A stretch of DNA of 64,000 bases from Blastomyces gilchristii SLH14081 (lineage: Eukaryota; Ascomycota; Eurotiomycetes; Onygenales; Ajellomycetaceae): the NCBI RefSeq assembly GCF_000003855.2, contig NW_003101680.1, positions 4,628,731 to 4,692,730 on the forward strand, given 5' to 3'. The notes beneath the pieces are model-generated. The model made no database searches, had not been told where the DNA came from, and was given only the letters and a program-made list of their open reading frames with translations. Of this stretch, positions 22,871-33,589 are shown in pieces; within the stretch, counting starts at the first letter, position 1; the number at the start of each line of letters is the position of its first letter. The position numbers and the translations under genes were made by a program.

Positions 22871-24913
22871 TTGAGAGCTGAATACAGAGATAACAGATGT
22901 AAAGATTCTTGAGTAATTGATTCTCTTCTATTAATGATTTTCACAGACAACTCAGCAGATCTTATAATGAAGAATCTCACTTATATTATTAAACTTTTTA
23001 TCAAATACTGATTAACTGTGAAGAATACTCATTTGTAATATTCTCTCTATCAGTTATCAGATCTCTATCTGTTTTAAACAGTTAATCTCTTTAATACAGG
23101 TCTTATCATAATATTTTCAGTTCATAAAAGCTTTGACATGTGTGAGGTTTTTCAGAATTGAAAGTGCAGTGATCTTAGAATTAGAAAATAGATCTTTAAG
23201 ACTATCTCTCACTGAAGCTTCTCTCACTATAGTGATATTTCTTATAGATATCAGAGAATTATCAGATTCAACTGTGAGTTACAGAGAGTTCAGTGTATTC
23301 TGCACTAAAAAAGTAGGTATTCTCATGAAGATTTCATAGTCAATTCATCAATTATTAGTGAGTATAAGAAATAATGAACACTCAGATTGAGTTTTCTTAT
23401 CAATGAACAGATTATCAATTGATAAATCAGAAATTGCTGAAGAAATCATTGCAGGAATTGTTACAGTTAGTAGGTCTGATATCACTGAAGAAATTGCCGC
23501 AGCCGCTTTATAAGCTGCATTGAGTAGAATCTTCAGGTTGTGTGAACTAGTTAATATCAATGAATTGACAAGATGAAGATTGTTCTAAAAGATGACATCT
23601 TTTGATATGTATAAACACCTGTTGAAGAGATTCATCAATCTATAATTGATAAAATCATTATATTTCACAAAAATCAACTCTTTGAAACATGAGACTATCT
23701 TATTGATAAGCTTGAAAACTATCTTCAAGAATGCTTTGCAATCTCATTGATGAATGCTGCATACAGAAGGTAGAGCTTCAAGCCAAGTCTTGTACAGTGT
23801 AATTGACTTTGTATTTTCAAAGCTCTTATACAATATGATTGAGGTTGGTATAAGGTTAAGCAGCTCTGTGGCCATAATAACTGTCTCATCTCACATCTTT
23901 TCAGAAGCAGAGAAATCTATTAATAGTGATCAGAACTTCTCAATAATCAAACTAATTAACCATTTAAATACTTCATCTTGCTGTAAAGTATGAGAGAGAG
24001 TTGACTCTCACTTTATTTCTTCACTGAGTATATATACTGTGACTGCATTTGAATTCAATTCTTCACAGTCTGTGTGAATAATTGCAATGCTATATCTCAG
24101 CAGATTCTTGATGAATTGATTAAAGATCTGTAGATATCTTAACATCTCATCATTGCATTTCAATAGAAATATTCATCTCATATAAGTGGCATTATCTGTT
24201 ATCATCATTGCAAGCTTCTTGCCAGTGTAAGATAATATATCATTTTCAGTCTCAAGAGTCTTATTATCACTGAATATATTCACTCAAATCTTCAAGGCCT
24301 TGCAGGTGACATGATATGATGTGAAATTCTTGTAGAAAGTATATTTCTGTTTAATCTTAACATATGTAATACAGAATAATAATTTTTTCAGATCAATAAT
24401 AATAATATTAAATCACAGATCTCTGATTATTTTTAATATACTATTTTCACTGATATGATTAAGTTAACAATATTACTTATCTATCAGAAGCTGTTTCAGA
24501 ATAACTGCAGATAATCAAGATAAAGATAAAATAATAAAGAAGTCAGTATCTGAATTCTTAGAGTTAATTAACTGTTCAATCTTCTCATAGCTAAAAGATC
24601 TTAAAGACTCTGCATTCAGATCATAATCTATTGAAATTATCTTTAGTTTCAGAATAGTCATATATATCACTGCTTTATACATCAGATTGTTCATTATATT
24701 ATGAAATATCAGTGAGCTGTTGAATAGAATGTAAATATTATTATAAGACAGATTAATATAGAAGATATCAATATTAATAAATGATAGAAACTCAAAGTAG
24801 TTCTCAGTATTAACTTATATATTACAGTAAATATAGCTCTGATACTTTATAAGCTCTGCAGAGATTAGATTTGCAGATAGTTCTGACACATAGTATACAA
24901 AATTGAATTCTAT
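22871..24913 (-). pseudogene. Ty1/copia pol: pre-integrase and integrase (decayed, 3' half missing)
   Basis: On the minus strand a long frame reads as a copia integrase: TDNATYMRWIFLLKCNDE (about 24220-24160), then HTDCEELNSNAV, HTLQQDEVFKWL (from HTPQQDGVxERxN), FSASEKMWDETVIMATELLN and PTSIILYKSFE. Then CKAFLKI and YNDFINYRLMN, the fall-in into the integrase C-terminal region, are followed by a poorly matched linker. The catalytic TDD and the second Asp are altered or uncertain. Reverse transcriptase and RNase H are not present: the Gypsy-A LTR interrupts at 22870, and the continuation is not found elsewhere in the window. Confidence 0.8.
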
Positions 24914-25108
24914 TGTAATTCAAAGGTTGCTTGAGCCAGTGTATGATTACAGGCATACACCGGCTTCTTATATATGTTATAGTAAATTAATTAGTGGCCG
25001 CTATGACCTGTTCACATTTGTAAGCATATTCAGAAGTGTAAGCATATTCAGAAGCAGCTGTGTTATTATTTAGCAGTTGTATATTCTTCTGAATCACATT
25101 CTTCTTCA
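24914..25108 (-). repeat. Copia 5' LTR
   Basis: The LTR is 195 bp, with the same ends as 14804-14976. It is about 20 bases longer, mainly because gtaagcatattcagaa is duplicated inside it (about 25020-25056). It is more decayed than the 3' LTR. A TATA-like element (ACATATATAAG on the minus strand) is kept. Confidence 0.8.
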
Positions 25109-25128
25109 TCAGATTCAGTCACACTCAT

Positions 25129-26605
25129 GTGATCATAATGTATGATCTAGCTTCATGTGAATTAACATGTCACTAGTGTTTAGAATTATGTAGTCGATTT
25201 CTGATTTAACTAGTGTTCTGTGTACACTCTTATAAACAAACTTTCACTATATTACATCACTTATTCACTAACTTTTTTCATTCTTTAATTATCTTCTTCA
25301 TTATCATCATTATTGAACATTATCATCTCATTCAAGATTTCTGCCTCTTCTTCTGTTTAACATCTTCTATTTGCCTATCTATCACATTGTATGCATTTCT
25401 GGCAATGATTCTCTGTCCTCACAACAAGTGTCATCATAGTGCTTATACTGAGCAGTTTGTTAGCAGTAAGTGTAATATGTTATAAGATGTGATCAAGACT
25501 TGTTTATCTTCTAACAATTATCAGAATATACTACTATGAATGACACATCTTCTTTATCTTCTCATACATTCTCAATCTTCTTATTTTAGTGAGTATCTGA
25601 TCATGTTTCCTGATCATGTTATGTGAACACAGATGCTGATATTTTTATTTTAATTTATATAGAATCTTTATATATTGACAGATTCATATCTGTCAATGAT
25701 TGTGACCTCAATATTGAATTGTTGATTGAGAACTTGAGAGAGGTGATAATGAAGAAATTATCTGTGTCATGTGTAATCAGATCTCTCATGTTTCTTTCTA
25801 CTCTCTCTGTTTCTTTCTCTGCTACTCTTTCTCAATCTTCTACACCTGTCTCTGTGTCTGATTCTCTCACTGATGCTACCTCTGTTTCTGCAATCTCTAC
25901 TTCTGCTACTTCTGCTCTCACTACTTCTACTCTCTCTGTCTCTGCTGCTTCTACTGTCATTATCAGCTCTTCTCATTTCAAGAAGATATTGCATAGACTT
26001 AGTGAATCATGTTTCTCAGTATATACACTTTCACTCTTTTAACTAATCTCTAGAACAATTTATTGTATAAAGACTGTGTATAATATAACTATCTGAAGCT
26101 CAGTTACAGACACTGATTATTATATTTATTTTAAGTATTTATAATGAGATAATTATGTATTCATATCAGAGAATTATTTCTCTTCTTAACAGTGTTAAAA
26201 GTATAAGTCTTTTCTTTTTTATCTTTTCTTCTAATGCTAATTTTTCTAGAGAAAATCATTATAAGTTTTGTTATATATGAAGTTATAATGTCTATGAACA
26301 TTAAGGAACTTTTTATAACTGTTAAATTTAATATTGTGAGTACATTCACTCTGATGAATATCTTTAGAAGGATTAACTTATATCAGTCTATTCTCTCATA
26401 TCTGTTATTCAACTTCATAATACAGGTGAAGAATATTCATGTCTTCAGAAATAAGAATACAGATATTATACTCTTTTACACTCACAGATATGAGGCTCAT
26501 ACATCTTATCTGAGATGTCATTGTGAGAATGAGCTGTTTACTTACTATGTTCTGCTTTCTGCATTTCTCTGTGTCTCTCTCTCTTGTTCTGAGAAGTCTT
26601 ATATA
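25129..26605. other. Long Gypsy-C leader carrying an antisense frame
   Basis: About 1.48 kb lie between the 5' LTR-like end of Gypsy-C and its apparent gag start (MSVTESDS at 25128, minus). On the plus strand, antisense to the element, a decayed frame runs at about 25213-26042. It has a Cys/His group (CPHNKCH, SSKCNM) and then a Ser/Thr-rich domain of about 60 residues with tandem TST/SVS triplets. On the minus strand the same bases give an Arg/Ser-rich frame. I do not recognise the product. It may be part of the element, or host sequence picked up by it. The rest of the segment, to 26605, is AT-rich without a clear gene. Confidence 0.45.
25623..26042 (+). CDS. Hypothetical Ser/Thr-rich frame, antisense within the Gypsy-C leader
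   Basis: This is an open frame of 139 codons. The first 60 residues are mixed and acidic (NTDADIFILIYIES, then NDCDLNIELLIENLREV) and look like a folded domain. Residues 60-115 are Ser/Thr-rich with repeated S-A-T/T-S steps, and the tail is basic and aromatic. No known family is recognised. Its base use matches the decayed repeats around it, so it is unlikely to be an active gene. It could be a relic exon, as the upstream Cys/His frame at 25213-25485 points the same way. Confidence 0.3.
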   Translation: MNTDADIFILIYIESLYIDRFISVNDCDLNIELLIENLREVIMKKLSVSCVIRSLMFLSTLSVSFSATLSQSSTPVSVSDSLTDATSVSAISTSATSALTTSTLSVSAASTVIISSSHFKKILHRLSESCFSVYTLSLF

Positions 26606-27074
26606 TGTTGTAATTACACATACAACTCTAAGATCAGTGAATGTTTATTCAGTAACTGTTCTCATCTCTGATTTTATGATTTTTATATACTAATAATAAT
26701 TCTTAGTTGCTTCAGCATTAGAGATTATTTTAATCAAAGATAATAACACTACTGAGACTATTCTCTCTTACTCTCAAACTTCTTCTGTCATTTTCTCTCT
26801 CTTCTCTATGAGAAAGATTGTGTACACACTGAATTGTAAGTGTTTAACTCTGAGTGACTTCTGTCATTGTTTATTCAGTTCTATACTCTCTCTCTCTTTC
26901 ATTTCTTTCATCTTCACTTCCTCTGTTCTGGCTTCTGATTCTGTGAATCTTACACTTTTCTTCAATTTTTCTATGCGCATGTATACACATTTCTATATTA
27001 GCATTTCAGTCAATCTTGTGATAAATGATATTAATGTTATATACAGAGTAGTAGAGGAATCAAAGACATGTACA
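26606..27074 (-). repeat. Gypsy-C 5' LTR (right boundary uncertain)
   Basis: This 469-base copy of the 616-1083 repeat is in the same orientation. It starts tgttgtaatta on the plus strand. It stops where the LINE L2 tail begins, and both copies carry a TTA-rich stretch at that point, so the exact LTR edge is not certain. A 97-codon plus-strand frame inside it is antisense to the LTR. Confidence 0.6.
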
Positions 27075-27443
27075 GTTATTATTATTATTCTTCAATTATA
27101 GATGTATGCAGTCAGAGACTATGACATCTACCTGAGAACTTTTAGTTCTCAGGGTTTTTCCTATATCTGTAAAGTTAACTATTATACATTCACCAATTTC
27201 AGATATATAAAATCAGAAACTTTCAGCTCAGAATACAAAAACTGTTTACAAATTGCAGTATTTTAACATCTTCTAATACTGTGAAACCATTTGACAATAT
27301 CATGACAAAAGAAAAGAGAACACAGTCTTAAAGATAGACATATTAAATAGATAGATAGAAAGGAATTGAAAGGAAAAGATAAAGTAAAGAGAGACTATAA
27401 CAAAACAAATTATTAAAAGATAGTATATAGCTGTTTTAACAGA

Positions 27444-28444
27444 CTATATCTGATTGATTTCCTCCTCTTCATATTCAGATATTTCTGAATTTAGCCATTT
27501 TCTTGTAGCTGCTTGAGTTTCTGATAGAAAGTCTATTAAGTATTTAATTCCTGTCTCAGTTGAGAATAAGAATCTCATATTTAATTAATTTAGATCATAC
27601 TTCTCTTTCAATCTGACTCTGAGACTATTGTATAATGCACAGTGCATTACAATATACTCAGAATTCTCATTTGTATTGCAGAATAAGCATTCTATTGAAT
27701 CAAATCTATCATCAAATCTTTGCATATAAGATTTGAAATAGTCATGTTCTAGTTTCAGCTGTATTATAGCTGAGAATATTTTCTTTTTACATTTAATTAA
27801 ACAAGATTTTCACTTGAGTTTTGTTTCAAATCTTGAATAATGTATACTCTTCTTTTGTTTCTGCCAGCTTTCATTTCACTTGTCTAAACAAGATTCTTTT
27901 ATTTTTCTCTTTATAAAAGATCAGAACTCAATTTTTTGAATAGATCTGCTTAATTCTGAACTCTTTTTTGCAGCTGAATCAGCCAATTCATTGTCATAAA
28001 TATTCATATGAGTAGGAACTTAGTGCAGATAAATTATCAGCTTTGATATTCTTCTCTTTTGAATTTTCAAAACAGAGTTTAAGATCAGTTCAAGATTCAT
28101 TTGATCATTATAAATCTGAGTATTTCTAAGTCTTTTTAAAGCAGCTTGACTATCAGAGAATATTCATGCCTCTTTCAAACTATTTCCTCTTTTATAAGAT
28201 TTTATTTCAATGAGTTTGAAAGCTTTCACTATTACAAATAGTTCAGCATCAAAGACTTCAGATTCACAGTCTAAATTTCAGAAATCTGAGATAAAATTGA
28301 TATTATCTTCAGTATAAGCAATGTCTGTGCCTAATCTATTCAAATTCTCATTTTTGAAGCTATCTGAAGAAATCAGAATAGAGTCTTCTATATTGATTGT
28401 AGAAATTCTCTTCAAATGCTGTTCATATTTTTTCTTCTTAGATA
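27444..28444 (-). pseudogene. LINE L2 ORF2, C-terminal part: RNase H and zinc finger (decayed)
   Basis: This is the downstream portion of the LINE ORF2, split from the rest by the pogo element. The RNase H is visible through SDSQAALKRL (about 28150-28120), with the IYSDG-type segment changed to ISSDS (near 28370). The C-terminal Cys/His group (near 27650-27690) and the EEEINQI end follow. The ending shows CAG where L1 has TAG, so this copy preserves the likely original reading. Confidence 0.8.
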
Positions 28445-30768
28445 ACGTGACTCATCACTCAACAAACTCATTCACTTAACAAACTTCAAAAAGCACTCTA
28501 TAGAGCTGTTAATTTTCAATCATAGCACAACAATGTAATAAGATATTAATATTATTTATTAAAGATTAAAACTATATGCAGAATACATCATATAAATATA
28601 TATTATTAATTCAGAGAATGATTGCTTGGCCTAATAATCCACTCAGAACATGAAACTCATGATTTTGAAATGATTGAATCGGATCGCGGTGTAGAAGATG
28701 TCAGAGAAGGAATATCATTTGATTTCATCAGAGAGGCCTGTGTGTGACATTTATTACTGCTTTCAGAAGATTGTATAGAGCTTCTACAGTGTTTTAAGCT
28801 CACTGTTGATCTTCTTATAGATCTCTTTGAGATCTCTGTAAACACCTGCTTTGCTAACTGTGCTTTATAATATTTAGCAGCACATTCTTTCTTCTCTTTT
28901 TACAGTTGAAGCTTTCATTCATCTCACTGTTGCTTCTCTATAAGATGTTTAGCTGCAGCTGCAGCTTTGATCTTCTCACAATGTTAAGTAGCTTCTAATT
29001 GTTGCTTCTCATATTGTTTCTTTCACTTCATGAGCTCTATCTGCTTTTGCTCATGAAGAATCACTTATTGAAGCTTCATATTCTTCTTGCATGTCTGATC
29101 ATTGATTTTTGCAGCTTTGTTAGCATCTGCTTACTCTCTCACAGTCTGTATCTTGATGAGAGAAAAGAATTGAGCAAGTGAGAAATTTGATGAATTAAGC
29201 AATCTTATATATTTATTCTGTTTGCATCATTTTCTCTCATTATTTAGAGCAGTCTGAAGATTTCTATTCTCTATTAAGAGAATCTCTCTGTTCAGAGCAA
29301 TATTCTCTCCATCATGGAGAATTTTTTTAATATCAACTGAAAGTCAGTGATGACATTGATTTGCCTGCTTTATCAGGCCTCACAAAGCTTATATAGATGT
29401 AGGTGTATGCTGCTGAAGCAGTTCTGAGAGTGTAAGTGAATATGATTGAATCTTTTCAAGAATGCGGGTAGAATCTATAGAATGTATGTCAGTGATTATA
29501 AAGACAGATTTGATATTTTCTGCAGTTGTAGAGATTTCTCATGCAGCATGAAATAATCACCAAAAATCTTGCTTTGTGATCTGAATAAAGCCATAGTCAG
29601 AACATGTATAGGAATCTAGTTGATCTGAATATGTCTTTGCAAGTGAGCCAAATATTCCAACATCTAGTGGCTGTAAATGGTGTGTAGAGTGGGAAGAAAG
29701 AATAGTGAGCAAAATTCAATTTCAATCCGCGTAATCAATGAATGTCATATTTATATGAGATGAATGATCATCTAATATAAGCAGATGATAATGATTTCTT
29801 GCTTTTTGCTTTGTATAAGGATTAAACACCTGTTTCAGCCAGATTAATTCATATTCATCATTACTTCATTCATTTTCTGAAGCAGTAAAGTATGCCTGAT
29901 CCTTTTTAGAATTAAAATCTTCAAGCTATGTATCTTGCATATCTCTTGATTCCCTGCAATAAATGAGTGCAGATGAAATTATAGTTTCATCTGTATAAAT
30001 ATCAGTAAGCAGAGAAATGAATTCTCTACTGTTATTCTGTACTGCTGCAATTATATACTTCTGTTTAAGAGCTTCTATAGAAACAATTCACTTGAGGGTA
30101 TGAAGAAGGTCAAGAAGAAAGCCTTTTTCATCAAAATTGTAGATGTTCTGAGATAGAATATTATACTACTTGATCTTCTCCTGCAACTATTCAATAAAAG
30201 TTAGTAAAAAGCTCATGAAATTGTACATGAAAAGAAGCAAAAAAACTGTAATTACAAGAATAAAGAATTGTTCAAAATAGTAGCTATTATTCATCTATTT
30301 TCTCTTTTGATTCAGAGTACAAAGATAGATGCTCTTGATCTTTATTTTATACTACTCATAAAAGTGAGACACTCAGTTGATTTCTACTTGTGTCTTGGTG
30401 ATCTCAAATACAAAATTGCACAGTATTTGAGATGTCACAGAGAAGCTGTGATTGATTAACTGATTAATATGAAATAGAAGATGTTGTTCTTCAGTATTTG
30501 TGAGATTCTGACAGTAAGTTGATGTTGCCTCTGTTCTGAAGACCTGTTGATCTTTGAACTGTCACATCAAGGTAACACAATTGATTCTGAATTCCTTTGC
30601 AACTGCAGCATATTTAGGAATCAATTGTTGATTCAATTGAGCGATTGCTTGCTTCATAATCGCTTTATTGAGTGGCATAGTGGGTGGTTGAAGTTGAAGA
30701 GTTGCAGAGATCCATGGAAAAAATAGCAGTTCGTTGGGTGGATGAGTTCGTTGAGTGGTGAGTCACGT
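28445..30768 (-). mobile_element. Fot1/pogo-type DNA transposon (Tc1/mariner superfamily) in LINE L2
   Basis: The element is 2324 bp and is flanked by the dinucleotide TA on both sides (28443-28444 and 30769-30770), the hallmark target of Tc1/mariner elements. The terminal inverted repeats are 40 bp, beginning acgtgactcaYcactcaac, and differ at six sites, all transitions. Removing the element rejoins the LINE sequence ctta-gata/gttcactt as in L1 at about 4530-4555. It codes for a pogo-like transposase on the minus strand. Confidence 0.92.
28657..30678 (-). pseudogene. Pogo/Fot1-like DDE transposase (decayed)
   Basis: The frame is about 674 codons on the minus strand, starting MPLNKAIMKQAIAQLNQQ. 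The N-terminal part has the shape of a helix-turn-helix DNA-binding region (IPKYAAVAKEFRINCVTL). The catalytic DDE_1 domain shows NFDEKGFLLDLL (about 30140), LLILDDHSSHI (about 29790) and HHLQPLDVGIFGSLAKTY (about 29670), which carry the three acidic positions. The C terminus is basic and coiled-coil-like, with FTEISKRSIRRS near the end. It stays in one frame and is broken mostly by TGA/TAG/TAA at Arg, Gln or Trp positions. It would have cut and pasted the element at TA sites. It is less decayed than the retroelements around it. Confidence 0.85.
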
Positions 30769-32059
30769 TAGTTCACTTATTTGTAAGTCTATAAGAGATT
30801 CAAGCTTTTCTCTTCAGAGAAATATCTTCTCATGATTAACTTTTTCAACATTTAAAGAAGAAAATTGATTTTTAATCAGTGAGCATAGTCTGTACAGTTG
30901 AGAAGGCATTTTCTTTGAAGAATTATTTTCATTTCAATCAAGAAATCTATTTCAATCCAGTTCATTTCCAGAGTTAATTGATGAAAATGAAGAAGAGACT
31001 CTTTCTCTGATTATATGATTTAAGCTCATCTTTATAACTCTCAGAGCGTAGTTCATACAGGCCTTTTTAAATCTAATAGCAGAAGAAAGAATTGAAGCTT
31101 CAATTTTCATTGCTTTAATAGAAGATGATTTGAATGCTCTCAGAATTCTTCTCAAAGCTCTGTTTTACAGACTTTGAAAGAGTTCAGTGAAATTCTCTTG
31201 ATTATTTCATCAAACTTGAACTGCATAATTAGCTACTGAGGTAATACAGGCTATATATAACTGTCTCATAGCCTGGAAGAATAGACCTCTCTCTGTATTT
31301 GATAGTCTGATTATGTTGTTCAACAGTCTTTCTGTCTTGACAGTTCTTTGTTGAATGTGATATTTAAAATTCAACTTGAAGTTTAACCATACTTCTAATC
31401 ATTTGACATTTACACTGGGTTTAATCTCTCTATTTAAAAGAGTTAGAGATAGTTCTTTCTCATTGAATCTAGAAAAGAAATGAATTAACTCAGTTTTATT
31501 CATATCAAATTGAATTTGATTAATATCTGCTCTAACAAAGATTTTCTTTGCAGCTTTTTCAATCACTTTCAAATTCTCTTTGATAGTTTTTGAGCTGTAG
31601 ACTAGACCAATATCATTCACATAACTCAGAGATCGCACTATTCTCATATTTCTATTTTTGAATAGATATGCAGTGTATATTGCAAATAAAATGAGTAAGA
31701 TTGAAGATTCTTGCAGTACTTCTATTTTTATCTCAGTCTTATCTTGTTTCATTTCATCAAACAAAAGTTGTATGATTCTTTTAGACATAAAACAGTTAAC
31801 TTATTTTATTAGAGAAAGTGGCAGTTTTAACATCTTCAAAGTCTGAATTAACTTTGACTTTAAAACATGATCAAATGCTTCTTTTATATCAATAAAAACT
31901 GCAGTTGAGACCAGATCTTCATGCTTTGCTATTTGAATATCATGAACAACTGAGAGAACAGTGTTAATTGCAGAACATTGTTTTCTACCTCTCATTTGTT
32001 CACTGAATAAAAGAGAATTACTAATAGAGCTTATAAAAGATAGTCGAGTAGCTATTATC
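30769..32059 (-). pseudogene. LINE L2 ORF2, reverse transcriptase part (decayed, 5'-truncated)
   Basis: This fragment continues L2 upstream of the pogo insertion. It reads AVFIDIKEAFDHV (about 31880), SSILLILFAIY (about 31680) and LSYVNDIGLVYSSKT (about 31610), where YVDD has become YVND. It breaks off at the start of the RT (RLSFISSISNSLLF), next to Gypsy-B integrase sequence. Confidence 0.82.
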
Positions 32060-32412
32060 ACTATACTGAAGATCTTATAAGATCTAAGCATGACTTTTTA
32101 TCAATAGATAGATGATCAGATAGAATATCTGATAAGTATATTGAAATAGTATCTGCAGTGTTTTATCAATTATAATCAGAATGACTGAGTGTATTGATTA
32201 TCACTCATAAAGTTTATATATAATAACTTAATACATGTCAGTACAGATAAAACTCTCTTTAAGATACTCACTGAGACTCACTTATAAATAATCTTAATAA
32301 ACTCGCGAGAGTATACTATAGAGTCTGATGATGCCTGTGAACAGGCTGAGAGAATTCAGAATATTCAGAAGAAAGTCTGTGAATTCTTGAGAAAGACTCA
32401 AGAGTATCAGAG
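32060..32412 (+). pseudogene. Gypsy-B copy 1 integrase, first piece (decayed)
   Basis: The frame reads YTEDLIRSKHDFLSID, then SDRISDKYIEIVSAVFYQL; it is colinear with 51730-52070 of copy 3. This is the C-terminal side of the integrase core. It breaks at the insertion site of copy 2 and resumes at 47099. Confidence 0.75.
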
Positions 32413-32668
32413 TGTAAGAATAAGTGCTCACAGGCGATTATTCAGTGTTTGCAGCTGGCATGATATATACTGTTAACTACTAGAGTATTCGCGGTAGAAA
32501 GATAAAATGTAGAGATTAAATGTATATTAGCATTCAAGCTGAGTTGTGAATAGTAGTGATGAACTTCAGTCTATATAGTTGTGTGTAGTCAAGGGCTGCT
32601 AACTCTATTAATTACATAAGAGATAGAAATAGAGATAAAAAAATCTGTGAGAAGTGAGATTTCTTACA
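32413..32668 (-). repeat. Gypsy-B LTR (copy 2, 3' LTR)
   Basis: The LTR is 256 bp. On the minus strand it starts TGTAAGAAATC and ends CTTATTCTTACA. A long GA-rich polypurine run (agagagagagaga) lies immediately upstream in the element direction (32669-32685). Confidence 0.88.
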
Positions 32669-33589
32669 TATCTCTCTCTCTCTAAGACTTCATCTGTGAA
32701 GTCTTTTACTGAGTGATTTCATAGAATCAGACTCAGCACTGCAGTGATACTCACTAAAAACTCTTTATATTTATAAAAAACCTCAGTGAGGAAAAATTCC
32801 TTGTCATCATAAAGAGAAAAGAGTCTGTCACTCAGTTTCTTATTCTGTAAGATTCTTTATAATCTGCATATCTTTCTCTGACTATTATACAGATTTATCT
32901 CATATCTTTCATACAGAAGGATTTCAGTTGACTCTTAATCATTTTCATGAGATTCTTATGTGATTATTACACACATTCATCTCACACCTTTCAATCTGAA
33001 GAGCTTCAGTTAATCTTCAATCATTTTTTCATAAGATTCTTATATAACTATTACACAGATTTATCTCACAGATGAATCACTTTCTATAAGATCACTCTTA
33101 TCAAAGAGAAGTATTTATGAGTTGATCTTCCACTCATTCTTGTGAATTATCATTCTTTAATACTGTAGAATTGTGAGGAATTTTTCATTCTTTCATTAAC
33201 TCTATAGAATTATAGAATCAAGATATTTACAGTCTGTAATCACTCTTTATAGTCATATAGAAAGATTCAGATCTGTAATTCATAATCACTCTTTATTTAC
33301 TAGAGTAATCTGACTGTTTCATGAGATTACTTATAGTGTAAATAAATCTCTCTAGAGTAGTATAAATATCTCAGATCTGTCTGTGAAATCTCATCTTCTT
33401 TTTTCTTATTCTGTGACAGCTCTCATTCTCACAACTGTGAGTATTCTTATTCATTCATGAAGTGTTTTCACTGAGATAATAGAGAGAGAGTGTGTCTCAC
33501 AATATCTGTATATTGATTGAAGAACTTCTCAAGAATAAAGATTTTTCTAATTTTAATATCTTTATAAATTATATCTGATTACTGCTGAG
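32669..33589 (-). other. Gypsy-B copy 2 3' untranslated region
   Basis: This AT-rich stretch of about 920 bases lies between the extra frame and the 3' LTR. Direct repeats of a tctcatatctttcatacagaagga-like unit occur near 32895, 32975 and 33060. No gene is seen. Confidence 0.6.

Larger units (their letters stand above)
14799..25113 (-). mobile_element. Ty1/copia element with 5-bp target duplication, mostly replaced by nested Gypsy-A
   Basis: LTRs at 14804-14976 and 24914-25108 share the start TGAAG...TGTGRTTCRG and the end TTTGAATYACA on the minus strand. The flanks are tcaga at 14799-14803 and tcaga at 25109-25113, a perfect 5-bp target duplication, so both LTRs belong to one insertion. 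Only the 5' internal part survives (22871-24913). The 3' internal half is missing, and partial Gypsy-A copies fill the space. The insertion is in the gag of Gypsy-C, just after its start codon. Confidence 0.85.
616..27074 (-). mobile_element. Gypsy-C: Ty3/gypsy element, split by a LINE and a copia element
   Basis: This is a minus-strand Ty3/gypsy element in pieces. Its order from its own 5' end is: LTR-like end (26606-27074), long leader (25129-26605), gag start (25114-25128), the copia insertion, rest of gag and pol (14803 to 10938), the LINE insertion, integrase (3174 to about 1100) and the 3' LTR-like end (616-1083). The reading frame resumes across the copia insertion and the integrase resumes across the LINE, which supports one ancestral element. 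The right boundary is uncertain because a LINE tail follows directly and no target duplication is visible. Confidence 0.7.
27075..32059 (-). mobile_element. 5'-truncated Tad-like LINE (L2), split by a pogo transposon
   Basis: This second copy of the LINE is on the minus strand, with the TTA tail at 27075. It covers the 3' UTR and the C-terminal half of ORF2 and stops inside the RT at 32059. That is equivalent to about 5834 in L1. The left flank is Gypsy-C and the right flank is Gypsy-B. No target duplication is visible, so at least one side was rearranged. The 3' hairpin is intact at 27132-27152. Confidence 0.88.

Noticed and set aside
24914..25108. A stand-alone MITE or solo LTR at 24914 and at 14804
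   Set aside because: At first the flanks did not match. Extending the end by about 10 bases gave tcaga on both outer sides, which shows that they are the two LTRs of one copia element.
25767..25994. An Arg/Ser-rich minus-strand frame resembling an SR protein
   Set aside because: It is the reverse reading of the Ser/Thr-rich plus-strand repeat; simple-sequence composition makes RS dipeptides without selection.
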